Under the pieces are notes generated by a model. That model searched no databases, was not told the origin of the DNA, and saw only the letters and a list, made by a program, of their open reading frames with translations. This document shows positions 5,465-13,797 of a stretch of DNA of 22,987 nucleotides, in pieces (position 1 is the stretch's first letter; each line of letters opens with the position of its first letter). The stretch is taken from the IMG/VR virus record IMGVR_UViG_3300028581_001352, positions 1 through 22,987 of that record; one strand, written 5' to 3'. The position numbers and the translations under genes were made by a program. The stretch is from a virus.

Positions 5465-8131
5465 GTGCCGTATGTTGACGCAATGTTCGACCGTGATAAT
5501 GATGTTATCCGATTAGTTGAACGAAAAGATGGTAAGAGAATTTATCAAGAATATCCAGTAAAATATACTTTCTATTATGTAGATCCAAAAGGAAAATACA
5601 AAAGTGTGTATGGAGATCCACTAAGTAGAATAGTTTGCAAGAACACTAAAGATTATAGAAAAGAACTTGCAATTAATAAAAATAAAAAACTTTTCGAATC
5701 AGATATCAATCCGATATTTCAATGTCTAAGTGAAAATTATGAAAATCAAGATGCACCAAAGTTAAATGTTGCATTTTGGGACATTGAAACTGACTTTGAT
5801 CCAGAGCGCGGATTTGCGCCAACCAGTGATCCTTTTATGCCAATTACTGCAATTACAGTTCATCTACAATGGATGAATGCATTGATCACATTGGCTGTTC
5901 CACCAAAAACTCTTAACATGGAACAGGCTAAAGAAACCTGTTCTGAATGGGGTGACAACTGTATTTTGTTTGAAAAAGAAGCAGATATGTTGGACACCTT
6001 CTTGGATTTGATCAAAGATGCAGATATTCTTAGTGGGTGGAACAGTGAAGGATATGATGTACCTTACACTGTTAATAGAGTAGCTCGTGTTCTAAGCAAG
6101 AATGATACTCGACGCTTTTGTTTGTGGGATCAATATCCTAAAAAGCGCGAATATGAAAAATATGGAAAAACTTCTGAAACCTTTGACTTTGTGGGTCGTG
6201 TACACATTGACTCATTAGAACTGTATCGTAAGTATACATACGAAGAACGTCACAGCTACAGACTAGACGCTATTGGTGAATATGAACTTAACGAAAGAAA
6301 AACAGCATACGAAGGCACACTAGATCAGCTTTACAACAACGACTTTAGAACCTTTATCGAATACAACAGACAGGACGTTGCACTACTAGACAAACTAGAT
6401 AAGAAGCTTCGCTTTATTGATCTAGCAAATGAAATTGCCCACGACAACACAGTTTTGTTGCAAACCATTATGGGTGCAGTTGCAGTTACAGAACAGGCAA
6501 TTATTAACGAAGCACATAGACGCGGTATGCAGGTTCCGAATAGAAGAGATCACGGCGGAAATACACAGGCTGCTGGCGCTTATGTAGCATATCCAAAAAA
6601 AGGATTGCATCAGTGGATAGGATCTATGGACTTGAACAGTTTGTATCCTAGTGTTATTAGAGCATTAAATATGGCTCCAGAAAGTATTGTTGGACAATTA
6701 CGTCCAGAATACACTGATCAATATATTCACGAGCAGATGACCTTGCACAAAAAAAGCTTTGCTGCTGCATGGGAAGGCTTGTTTGGAACATTTGAATACA
6801 CGTGGGTTATGGAGCAGCGCAGAGACAAAACTATCACTATCGATTGGGAAGATGGACGCACTGATGTATTAAGTGGTGCAGAAATTTATAGGCTAATGTT
6901 TGATAGTAACATGCCATGGATGATCAGTGCTAACGGTACTATCTTTACACACGAGTTTGAATCTGTTATTCCCGGACTGCTAGCACGGTGGTACAAAGAA
7001 CGCAAAGAGCTACAGGCAATGCTTAAAAAAGCCAAAGATGCAGGCAATGAAACTGAAATTTCGTTCTGGGATAAACGTCAGCTAGTTAAAAAGATTAACC
7101 TAAACAGTTTGTACGGTGCTATTCTCAATCCTGGTTGTAGATTCTTTGATAAACGCATAGGTCAGAGTACTACGCTTACTGGTAGACAAATTGCCAAACA
7201 CATGGCCAGTAAGGTAAATGAAATTGTTACAGGCGATTATAATCATGTTGGAAAGGCTGTGATCTACGGCGACACTGACTCTGTATATTTTAGTGCATAT
7301 CCAGTGCTTAAGAATGACATAGACGCTGGCATTATTCCGTGGAATAAAGAAAATGTTATTACAATATATGATCAAATAGCCGACGAAGTAAATAAAACAT
7401 TTGGCGAATTTATGGGTACATCATTTCATTGTCCTAAAACTCGCGCCGAAGTTATAAAAGCCGGCAGAGAAATAGTTGGCGAAACTGGATTGTTTATCAC
7501 AAAGAAAAGATATGCTGTTCTAGTTTATGATGAAGAAAATAAACGCAAAGACGTCGATGGCAAGCCAGGCAAAATCAAGGCAATGGGGTTGGACTTAAAA
7601 AGATCCGACACACCTGTTTTCATGCAGGATTTTCTATATAATCTTCTTACAATGGTACTGTTACGAGAACCGGAAAAAGCAATATTAGAAAGCATTTCGA
7701 CATTTAGAAGAGATTTTAAAAGCAGACCCGGTTATGAAAAAGGATCTCCTAAGCGGGCCAATAACATACAAGCATATCAGCGAGAAGAAGCAAAACTGGG
7801 CAAGGCAAATATGCCCGGGCATGTTAGAGCAAGTATCAATTGGAATACATTGAAAAGAATGAACGGAGACAAATACAGTCAAGAAATTGTCGACGGTATG
7901 AAAGTTATTGTATGCAAAATAAAACAAAATCCATTGGAATTTACAAGTGTTGCATATCCAACAGACGAGTTGCGTTTGCCACAATGGTTTAAGGATTTGC
8001 CATTTGATGATTCGGCTATGGAAGAAGTTATTATTGACAATAAATTAGATAATTTGATTGGCGTGCTAAATTACGATTTGCAGTCAACTAAACAAAATAC
8101 AACATTTAACTCTTTGTTTGAATGGGAATAA
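5465..8131 (+). CDS. 43: DNA polymerase, family B (T4 gp43-like), with 3'-5' exonuclease
   Basis: This is the replicative DNA polymerase, 888 aa against 898 in T4. The exonuclease domain shows Exo I (FWDIETDFDP, D106/E108), Exo II (SGWNSEGYDVPY, N193/D198) and Exo III (YNRQDVALLDKL, D304). The polymerase domain shows motif A (SMDLNSLYPSVI, D389), motif B (KKINLNSLYGA) and motif C (YGDTDSVY, D603/D605), followed by TKKRYAVLVYD. All catalytic carboxylates are present, so it should be active. The C-terminus ends FNSLFEWE, a short hydrophobic tail like the clamp-binding tail of T4 gp43 (its clamp partner is encoded at 10128). The start is GTG behind AAAGGAG. It is probably transcribed from the promoter at 4853 with dsbA. 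Confidence 0.97.
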   Translation: MPYVDAMFDRDNDVIRLVERKDGKRIYQEYPVKYTFYYVDPKGKYKSVYGDPLSRIVCKNTKDYRKELAINKNKKLFESDINPIFQCLSENYENQDAPKLNVAFWDIETDFDPERGFAPTSDPFMPITAITVHLQWMNALITLAVPPKTLNMEQAKETCSEWGDNCILFEKEADMLDTFLDLIKDADILSGWNSEGYDVPYTVNRVARVLSKNDTRRFCLWDQYPKKREYEKYGKTSETFDFVGRVHIDSLELYRKYTYEERHSYRLDAIGEYELNERKTAYEGTLDQLYNNDFRTFIEYNRQDVALLDKLDKKLRFIDLANEIAHDNTVLLQTIMGAVAVTEQAIINEAHRRGMQVPNRRDHGGNTQAAGAYVAYPKKGLHQWIGSMDLNSLYPSVIRALNMAPESIVGQLRPEYTDQYIHEQMTLHKKSFAAAWEGLFGTFEYTWVMEQRRDKTITIDWEDGRTDVLSGAEIYRLMFDSNMPWMISANGTIFTHEFESVIPGLLARWYKERKELQAMLKKAKDAGNETEISFWDKRQLVKKINLNSLYGAILNPGCRFFDKRIGQSTTLTGRQIAKHMASKVNEIVTGDYNHVGKAVIYGDTDSVYFSAYPVLKNDIDAGIIPWNKENVITIYDQIADEVNKTFGEFMGTSFHCPKTRAEVIKAGREIVGETGLFITKKRYAVLVYDEENKRKDVDGKPGKIKAMGLDLKRSDTPVFMQDFLYNLLTMVLLREPEKAILESISTFRRDFKSRPGYEKGSPKRANNIQAYQREEAKLGKANMPGHVRASINWNTLKRMNGDKYSQEIVDGMKVIVCKIKQNPLEFTSVAYPTDELRLPQWFKDLPFDDSAMEEVIIDNKLDNLIGVLNYDLQSTKQNTTFNSLFEWE

Positions 8132-8154
8132 TATGCAAATAGGTAAAGCAAACT

Positions 8155-8595
8155 ATGTCTAAAAATGGAAAAATAGGAATTGTATTCTCTGCATTTGACC
8201 TTTTACATGCAGGTCATATCGGTATGCTACGTGAAGCAAAACAACATTGCGACTATCTTATTGTAGGGTTACAAACAGATCCTACAATAGATAGACCAGA
8301 TACAAAAAACAGACCGGTGCAAACACTGGTAGAACGATATACACAATTAAATGCAGTCAAGTTTGTTGACGAGATTGTGCCATATCAAACAGAACAAGAA
8401 GTAGTAGATATACTGGAACTTTTTGAAATTGACATACGATTTTTAGGAGAAGAATACAGAGAAAAAGATTTTTCAGGCAAAGATGTATGTCGCAAACGTG
8501 GTATTGAACTACATTTTAATAAACGAGATCATAGATTTAGCAGTAGCGATTTGCGCAAGCGAGTGGCAGATGCAGAAAATACAAAAGAAAGATAA
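8155..8595 (+). CDS. Cytidylyltransferase, TagD (glycerol-3-phosphate cytidylyltransferase)-like
   Basis: The product is 146 aa, a typical length for TagD-type enzymes, which join CTP to a phosphorylated polyol or sugar to give a CDP-linked precursor. The HxGH nucleotide-binding motif is intact (FDLLHAGHIGML, H18 and H21), followed by YLIVGLQTDP, the RYTQLNAVKFVDEIVPY segment, and the C-terminal SSSDLRKR block equivalent to the ISSTxIR motif. The substrate cannot be read from sequence; an ADP-heptose- or CDP-alcohol-type product is possible. It opens a three-gene group with a phosphomannomutase-like enzyme and a sugar-nucleotide dehydrogenase, so a glycan role is likely. Confidence 0.85.
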   Translation: MSKNGKIGIVFSAFDLLHAGHIGMLREAKQHCDYLIVGLQTDPTIDRPDTKNRPVQTLVERYTQLNAVKFVDEIVPYQTEQEVVDILELFEIDIRFLGEEYREKDFSGKDVCRKRGIELHFNKRDHRFSSSDLRKRVADAENTKER

Positions 8596-8605
8596 TATAA
8601 AAAAC

Positions 8606-9328
8606 ATGAATAAATTTATTTTTGACGTTGACGGAACACTTACTCCTAGTAGAGGAAAGATAGATTCTATTTTTGAAGAATTTTTTTTATTATTTTGTCA
8701 GAAAAACTCTGTATACTTGGTCACTGGGTCTGATTATGCTAAAACACTTGAACAATTAGGCAAAGATGTTTGTCTTTCTGTAAAAACAATATATAATTGT
8801 TCTGGAAACGAAGTAAGAAAAAACGAAACGCTGATTAAGTCCAGCGACTGGAAGTTACCAAAAGATGCAAAAGATTGGTTGCTGAATCAGTTATCTCAAA
8901 GCGTGTTTCCATTAAGAACCGGAAATCATATTGAAGAACGTACAGGAACTGCAAATTTTAGTATAGTTGGAAGAAATGCAACATTAAAAGAAAGAATGTT
9001 GTATGTTCAACACGATAGTGCAACTGGAGAAAGAGAACGCATTGCATCGGAGTTTAATCAAATGTTTAGCACACTAGATGCAAAAATTGGCGGAGAAACT
9101 GGCATTGACATTTTTTTAAAAGAACATGACAAACGTCAAATACTCGACGATTTTAATAAAATAGACAAACTCTTTTTCTTTGGAGATCGCATGTCTAGTA
9201 ATGGAAACGATTATCCATTATCTTACAAAATTGAACTTTATAATCTCGGGGTTTGCTTTGCTGTTAGAGATTGGCGAGACACGTTTGAACGCTTGGTATA
9301 TTTACAGGAGGCCCGTATAGCAGCATGA
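8606..9328 (+). CDS. HAD-superfamily phosphomannomutase-like enzyme (eukaryotic PMM type)
   Basis: The product is 240 aa from the ATG at 8606, chosen because the HAD motif starts at once; the open frame upstream overlaps the previous gene. The HAD nucleophile motif is FDVDGTLTPS (D7, D9). The region ANFSIVGRNATLKER matches the substrate-binding NxSxxGRx block of eukaryotic-type phosphomannomutases, and FFFGDRMSSNGNDYPL matches their late motif (FFGDK...GNDH). These enzymes interconvert hexose 6- and 1-phosphates, feeding sugar-nucleotide synthesis. Bacterial PMMs usually belong to another family, so this type is unusual here. A sugar-phosphate phosphatase role remains possible. It overlaps the next gene by ATGA. 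Confidence 0.75.
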   Translation: MNKFIFDVDGTLTPSRGKIDSIFEEFFLLFCQKNSVYLVTGSDYAKTLEQLGKDVCLSVKTIYNCSGNEVRKNETLIKSSDWKLPKDAKDWLLNQLSQSVFPLRTGNHIEERTGTANFSIVGRNATLKERMLYVQHDSATGERERIASEFNQMFSTLDAKIGGETGIDIFLKEHDKRQILDDFNKIDKLFFFGDRMSSNGNDYPLSYKIELYNLGVCFAVRDWRDTFERLVYLQEARIAA

Positions 9329-10083
9329 TAGTAATTGCAGGATTTGGTTTTGTTGGAAAAGCATATTACAATGCATTTAAATCATATAGAAGTATTGAAA
9401 TTGTGGATCCTAAATACAACAACAATAAAATACAAGACATGGAAAAACTTAGAGGTGTAATTGTTTGTGTATCCACACCGCAAGATACCGATGGTAGTTG
9501 TTATATGGAAAATGTTTATAACGTTGTTGCTGACGTACCAGAACATGTACCAATTATGATCAAAAGTACAATCAGTCTAGATGGATGGGATCAGTTAACC
9601 GAAAAGTTTCCTACTCATCTAATAACCTTCAGTCCAGAATTCTTGCGGGCAGCAACCGCAGACGAAGATGTAAAAAATACAACACATGTATTTTTGGCAG
9701 GCGGAAATACAGACTATTGGAGAGACTTCTACAGTTATGCATTTCCTGAAGTTAAAATTACCGTTTGTTCACCTAAAGATGCAATTGCAATTAAATATTT
9801 TAGAAATTCGTTCTTAGCAACAAAATGTAGTTTTTTTAATGAAGTTTACGAATTCTGTCAAACAATAGGTCTTGATTATGACACTGTTCGATATGGAGTG
9901 GCTGCAGATACTAGAATTGGCGACAGTCATACATTTATCGACATACTCACTCGTGGCTGGGGCGGATATTGCTTTCCAAAAGACACGGCTGCTCTTCTAA
10001 AAATGGCAGAACATAATAGTATAAATCTAAATACACTTAAAGCAGCCGTTGAATCTAATAAAAATATTAGAAAAAATAATTGA
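9325..10083 (+). CDS. Short UDP-glucose/GDP-mannose dehydrogenase-family protein
   Basis: The product is 252 aa. It has the Rossmann start (IVIAGFGFVGKAY), the SPEFLRAATADEDV segment, the central helix with AIKYFRNSFLATKCSFFNE, and the catalytic cysteine motif GGYCFPKD (C216). Enzymes of this family oxidise a UDP- or GDP-sugar to the uronic acid with two NAD+. Typical members are 390-450 aa; this one ends soon after the catalytic cysteine and lacks the C-terminal nucleotide-sugar-binding domain. The stop is clean, so this looks like a genuine short form rather than a frameshift. It is coupled to the PMM-like gene (ATGA) and ends on the promoter of the clamp gene. Confidence 0.85.
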   Translation: MIVIAGFGFVGKAYYNAFKSYRSIEIVDPKYNNNKIQDMEKLRGVIVCVSTPQDTDGSCYMENVYNVVADVPEHVPIMIKSTISLDGWDQLTEKFPTHLITFSPEFLRAATADEDVKNTTHVFLAGGNTDYWRDFYSYAFPEVKITVCSPKDAIAIKYFRNSFLATKCSFFNEVYEFCQTIGLDYDTVRYGVAADTRIGDSHTFIDILTRGWGGYCFPKDTAALLKMAEHNSINLNTLKAAVESNKNIRKNN

Positions 10084-10107
10084 CTTTTAAGCAATCTAAC
10101 ATATAAT
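10080..10107 (+). promoter_or_regulatory. Sigma70-type promoter before the sliding clamp gene
   Basis: TTGACT at 10080-10085 and a consensus TATAAT at 10102-10107 are 16 bp apart. The -35 box overlaps the stop codon of the previous gene. A short leader with TTGGAG leads to the ATG at 10128. Host polymerase should read it. Confidence 0.75.
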
Positions 10108-10127
10108 AAAACAAATTGGAGAAAAAC

Positions 10128-10859
10128 ATGAAAGACATTTTACAAGACATTGTTTCGCATACTTACAGCTTAGGCTTTATTACAACTCTTAAGGTTACTG
10201 CTGACAATACTACAACTGCTGTCGACAGCATGGCAGATGATAGGTCAGTTATTATAACTGGAACTACACATACGCCCGTTAAAGAATTTTCTGGTGTCTT
10301 TGGTATGCCTGATTTAAATAAACTAGCATACCATTTAAAAAATCCTGAATACAAAGAAAAGGCCAAGATCGATGTTAAACAGGAAAGTCGCGATGGCGAA
10401 CTGATGCCTACGCATATGCATTTTGAAAACGCAACTGGAGACTTCCAGAATGACTACAGATTCATGGATCGACGTGTGATTGAAGAAAAGCTCAAATCAG
10501 TTAAGTTCAAAGGCAACAGTTGGGATGTTGAAATAGAACCAACTGCGGCCGCGATAGCTAGAATGAAATTGATGGCTGGTGCTCATTCTGAAGAAAAAGT
10601 GTTCTATGTTAAAACTGAAAACAACAATCTTAATTTCTGTTTTGGCGATGATAACACACACGCTGGCAAATTTACATTCCAGCACAGTATTACTGGAAAA
10701 CTTTCTCATACTTGGGCATGGCCTGTACCTCAAATTATTGCTATCCTCGGACTTGACGGCGATAAAAAATTGTCAATCACAGATCAAGGTGCAATGAAGA
10801 TTACTGTTGACAGTGGTATGGCCAAGTACGATTACATACTTCCTGCACAACAAAAGTAA
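10128..10859 (+). CDS. 45: DNA polymerase sliding clamp (T4 gp45-like)
   Basis: The product is 243 aa (T4 gp45 is 228 aa). In T4 the trimeric gp45 ring tethers gp43 to DNA and, with gp33 and gp55, activates late promoters. Similarity is in the pattern of the two clamp domains: GVFGMPDLNKLAYHLKNPEY in the first, AAAIARMKLMAGAHSEEKVF opening the second, then FSFQ-like strands and HTWAWPVPQIIAIL near the end, closing with MAKYDYILPAQ. The ATG at 10128 was chosen for its RBS (TTGGAG); a TTG four codons upstream is less likely. It has its own promoter. The polymerase tail at 8131 is a likely partner. Confidence 0.85.
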   Translation: MKDILQDIVSHTYSLGFITTLKVTADNTTTAVDSMADDRSVIITGTTHTPVKEFSGVFGMPDLNKLAYHLKNPEYKEKAKIDVKQESRDGELMPTHMHFENATGDFQNDYRFMDRRVIEEKLKSVKFKGNSWDVEIEPTAAAIARMKLMAGAHSEEKVFYVKTENNNLNFCFGDDNTHAGKFTFQHSITGKLSHTWAWPVPQIIAILGLDGDKKLSITDQGAMKITVDSGMAKYDYILPAQQK

Positions 10860-10869
10860 GGAGTTAATC

Positions 10870-11247
10870 ATGGAACCGTTTGATATTAAAGAGTTTGCAC
10901 AAATGTTTGACGCAGCACTTGCGTCAGACAACCCTACTGTTAAAAAAGCATTGCGCAACTTTATGATGGTAGCTGCAATTGTTCATGCACAAGAACTAAA
11001 CGAAGACGAAAGATTAGCAGGCCCGTTCGAGGCGTTGCTTAAAAAAGTACAAGATCTTGAACGCATATTTTTTGAATTACAAAAAACCCAAAATATTAAT
11101 ATTAATTATAAAGAATTCCCAGTTAATACTAATCCGTGGGTTTATTTAGGTCCTTCTACTACAAGTGCTGTCAGCACTACAAGTATTAGTAACATAAGCA
11201 CTAGCCAAGGTTTACAAGAACTATTGAAAGATTTAACGTTTAAATGA
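10870..11247 (+). CDS. Conserved protein downstream of the clamp, Ser/Thr-rich tail
   Basis: The product is 125 aa from the ATG at 10870, preceded by AAGGAG. The N-terminal half is helical (FDIKEFAQMFDAALASDNP, KKALRNFMMVAAIVHAQE), a block I recall from marine T4-like phages next to replication genes. It is followed by a coiled-coil-like segment (about 55-72) and a low-complexity Ser/Thr stretch (about 96-113). It ends GLQELLKDLTFK, a short hydrophobic tail that could be a clamp-binding peptide like those of gp43, gp33 and gp55. In T4 the gene after 45 is rpbA, but I see no clear similarity. Function unknown; the stop overlaps the DpdA gene (ATGA). Confidence 0.7.
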   Translation: MEPFDIKEFAQMFDAALASDNPTVKKALRNFMMVAAIVHAQELNEDERLAGPFEALLKKVQDLERIFFELQKTQNININYKEFPVNTNPWVYLGPSTTSAVSTTSISNISTSQGLQELLKDLTFK

Positions 11248-12860
11248 ATACAAACCTAACCGAAACGCAACAAGATTATGCTGTATTTTTGCCCAGCATT
11301 AGCGGTTTTTATGCTACCTATGTTGGTAAACAACGATTCTCCGATTATGTAGATCCTGCACGAATTCCTGCAGGACTTGGTTCAGTAGAAGCTCTGAATT
11401 TTTTAAATTCCAAAGAGGGTGCATTTCACTACAAGTGGGCATTGTACTCTGCAGGACATGCCGAACTTGATACAAACAAGCAATCTGAAAAAGAAGACAT
11501 GCTTAGAAACAGAGACCGAGACAACAGTTGGTTATTGGGCGATTCGGGCGGGTTCCAAATTGCAAAAGGACTATGGCCAGGAAATTGGACTGACCCTAAT
11601 TGTCCTCACGCACAGAAAAAACGTGAGCTAGTTGTAAATTGGATGGAAGAGTACATGGATTATGGCATGATGCTGGATATTCCAACATGGACCTTCCAAA
11701 ACAAAAAAGCTGCTAAAGCTGCAAACATTTATAGCTATCAAGATGCTGTAGATGCTACGCATATCAATGCTCGTTATTATATGAACAATAGACGAGGCAA
11801 CTTTAAGGTGCTTAATGTTCTGCAAGGTAGTAATCATGCCGATGCAGATCATTGGTATAACGAATTCAAAGACTATTGCGATCCTAAAAAATATCCAGAC
11901 ACACATTTCAATGGATGGGCAATGGGTGGACAAAACATGTGCGACGTTCATTTGATTCTTCGTAGAATTGTTACAATGATTCATGACGGATTACTTGAAC
12001 AAGGTATACATGATGTAATGCACTTTCTTGGCACAAGTAAACTGGAATGGGCAGTGTTGTTAACTGATATCCAACGTGCTGTAAGAAAATATCATAATCC
12101 AAATTTTATGATTACATATGATTGTGCAAGTCCGTTTCTTGCTACAGCAAATGGGCAAGTTTATCACACTATACGAATGGAAGATCGTGGCAAATGGAGT
12201 TACATGATGAGTCCAAGTATTGACGATAAAAAGTATTCAACAGATTCGAGATCTTTTAAAGAAGCATATATAGAATACAAAACAGACGAAGCAAACAAAA
12301 TTTCAGACCCAATACGAAGGAAGGATGTACTGTCTAAGATTGGATTTGAAGATTCTCCAATCAGTAGTCACCTAGCTGTTAAAGATGTATGTATCTATAA
12401 ACCAGGCGATTTAAACAAAATCGGCAAGGAAGGAAAAACCAGCTGGGATAGTTTCTCCTATGCACTGCAAATGGGTCACAATGTATGGATGCACATAGAG
12501 AGTACTCAACGTGCAAATAGATGCTATGATGCAAATCAGTATCCTTATATGTTAATCGAAGAAAAATTTGATAAAAAACTTTTTAGAGATATAGTTGATG
12601 AAATCTTTAGTTTAAAAGACAGAAACAAAAGTCTTGAATTGATTGACAAACACAGCAGATTTTGGATGCAGGTTATCGGCACTAGACTCAATGTCGGTAA
12701 GAAAACCGTTAATGCTCTTACAAACTATCAAAAACTATTAGAAGAAGAATATGTAGAAATTACCGAAGAACTGATCAGCAAAGAAGAATCTGATCGTTGG
12801 GAAAAGAAAACAGTTAAAACAAAAGTGTTTATGCCAGATGCATTATGGGAGGACAATTAA
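11244..12860 (+). CDS. dpdA: DpdA-like DNA guanine transglycosylase (7-deazaguanine insertion)
   Basis: The product is 538 aa and has the TIM-barrel signature of the tRNA-guanine transglycosylase superfamily: DSGGFQIAKG (D100) for base recognition, VLNVLQGS, FNGWAMGGQN, HFLGTSKLEWAVLL, and MITYDCASPF, in which D293 occupies the place of the nucleophilic aspartate of TGT. The zinc-binding CxCxxC of true tRNA enzymes is absent, as in DpdA. DpdA proteins swap guanine in DNA for a 7-deazaguanine base; in phages this protects against restriction. The pathway partners FolE and QueE, and perhaps QueD, are in this window. The C-terminal third (after about 330) is specific to this group. It follows the clamp gene closely and shares TAATG with the next gene. 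Confidence 0.85.
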   Translation: MNTNLTETQQDYAVFLPSISGFYATYVGKQRFSDYVDPARIPAGLGSVEALNFLNSKEGAFHYKWALYSAGHAELDTNKQSEKEDMLRNRDRDNSWLLGDSGGFQIAKGLWPGNWTDPNCPHAQKKRELVVNWMEEYMDYGMMLDIPTWTFQNKKAAKAANIYSYQDAVDATHINARYYMNNRRGNFKVLNVLQGSNHADADHWYNEFKDYCDPKKYPDTHFNGWAMGGQNMCDVHLILRRIVTMIHDGLLEQGIHDVMHFLGTSKLEWAVLLTDIQRAVRKYHNPNFMITYDCASPFLATANGQVYHTIRMEDRGKWSYMMSPSIDDKKYSTDSRSFKEAYIEYKTDEANKISDPIRRKDVLSKIGFEDSPISSHLAVKDVCIYKPGDLNKIGKEGKTSWDSFSYALQMGHNVWMHIESTQRANRCYDANQYPYMLIEEKFDKKLFRDIVDEIFSLKDRNKSLELIDKHSRFWMQVIGTRLNVGKKTVNALTNYQKLLEEEYVEITEELISKEESDRWEKKTVKTKVFMPDALWEDN

Positions 12861-13084
12861 TGAGTAATTATAACACCGACGATGATAAGTTAAAAGCTCA
12901 TCTCGAAGAGTTAAAAAGAAAACACAGAGAGCTAGACGATTATATCAAGATAGAGTTTAACAATCAAAATATTATTCCAGAAGTGTATAAATTAAAAACA
13001 CAGAAGCTATGGCTCAAAGATGAAATACACAGAATAGAAACTAAATTATTGAATCACGGTATCATTGCTAATGGAATTGTCTGA
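12860..13084 (+). CDS. DUF465-like small coiled-coil protein
   Basis: The product is 74 aa from the ATG at 12860, preceded by GGGAGGA; an in-frame ATG five codons earlier is too close to that RBS. It is a helical hairpin: LKAHLEELKRKHRELDDYIK, a turn with IIPEVYKLKTQKLWLKDEIHRIE. This is the YdcH/DUF465 pattern. The function of the family is unknown. Its start overlaps the DpdA stop by one base (TAATG), and the following small gene starts inside it and looks like a paralogue. Confidence 0.75.
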   Translation: MSNYNTDDDKLKAHLEELKRKHRELDDYIKIEFNNQNIIPEVYKLKTQKLWLKDEIHRIETKLLNHGIIANGIV

Positions 13085-13244
13085 GAAAAAATTAAAACTA
13101 CAAGCATTAGAAATTGCACTAACAGACTTGGATCGTATAATAGAAACATTAAAAACTCAATCATATCCAGATGATCAAGTAAACGAATATGTTAAAAAAC
13201 GGTGGTCTATATGGAATGAAATACATCAGGTAAAAAAATTATGA
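13071..13244 (+). CDS. 57-aa coiled-coil protein, possible paralogue of the DUF465-like gene
   Basis: This short frame runs from the ATG at 13071 to the TGA at 13244. It fills an otherwise empty gap exactly: it starts 14 nt inside the previous gene and its stop overlaps the next start (ATGA). The product starts MELSEKKLKLQALEIALTD, has a turn at SYPDDQVNEYVKKRW and ends WNEIHQVKKL, the same helix-turn-helix layout and heptad spacing as its upstream neighbour. Real coding is supported by the tight packing and the similarity; the function is unknown. Confidence 0.7.
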   Translation: MELSEKKLKLQALEIALTDLDRIIETLKTQSYPDDQVNEYVKKRWSIWNEIHQVKKL

Positions 13245-13771
13245 AAAGAATTTATGAACAAGGAACAAAAGAACAAATACAGTACTTTGTTGGCACAGAA
13301 GTTGAACATACTCCGGCAATTGGCCGCAAAACTCTGTTTGTAGTAGGTATAAAAGATCCTGACGAAATTAGAGTTATTGCAAATGCAAACAATGCTGATC
13401 ATATTTACTTAGGAGCAAATCAAAGTTTTTCTATAACTGGAAAATGGGGTACAGAAGAAGAGATAGCAGGTTGGGAAGGCATGGCATTATCTTTATTGAA
13501 GTCAGGTTTTTGGGTAACTCTAGACTTCGACATCAATTATATCGAATGGGTCCTCGAAACTGGAATTACCACTTATAATAAATTTATTCCTATGATATCT
13601 GCAAAACTTCCTTATATATCACAACTTGGATATAACGCTTGCATTAAATTAGACGACAAAAACTTTGATGCAACAAATCCTGGTGTTTGGACACACAGAG
13701 TTCATGACCTGTTGGATAAATCTCTATTTACAGATTGGTCAAAGTACACAACTGACAACATTATCAGTTGA
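13241..13771 (+). CDS. Conserved phage protein of unknown function
   Basis: The product is 176 aa. Alternating strands and helices (KTLFVVGIKDPDEIRVIA, HIYLGANQSF, GFWVTLDFDINYIEWVLE, FIPMISAKLPYISQLGYNA, CIKLDD) suggest an alpha/beta, perhaps half-barrel, fold. I have seen this family in marine T4-like phages as a hypothetical protein and can name no reaction. The opening block QYFVGTEVEHTPAIG is highly conserved-looking, with E and H residues that could be catalytic or metal-binding. It is coupled to the gene before it (ATGA), and its last codons contain the -35 box of the next promoter. Its place between DpdA and a QueD-like gene raises a link to base modification, which is untested. Confidence 0.75.
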   Translation: MKRIYEQGTKEQIQYFVGTEVEHTPAIGRKTLFVVGIKDPDEIRVIANANNADHIYLGANQSFSITGKWGTEEEIAGWEGMALSLLKSGFWVTLDFDINYIEWVLETGITTYNKFIPMISAKLPYISQLGYNACIKLDDKNFDATNPGVWTHRVHDLLDKSLFTDWSKYTTDNIIS

Positions 13772-13796
13772 CGTTGCAGAAAACATCCGTTATAAT
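13768..13796 (+). promoter_or_regulatory. Sigma70-type promoter before the QueD-like gene
   Basis: TTGACG at 13768-13773 and a consensus TATAAT at 13791-13796 are separated by 17 bp. The -10 box ends one base before the ATG at 13798, so a transcript starting near 13803 would miss that ATG and use 13840 or 13867. Confidence 0.65.
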
Positions 13797-13797
13797 A

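Noticed and set aside
8483-8605. A longer N-terminus for the phosphomannomutase-like protein.
   Set aside because: It only overlaps the cytidylyltransferase gene; the HAD nucleophile motif begins at the fourth residue after the ATG at 8606, the normal place.
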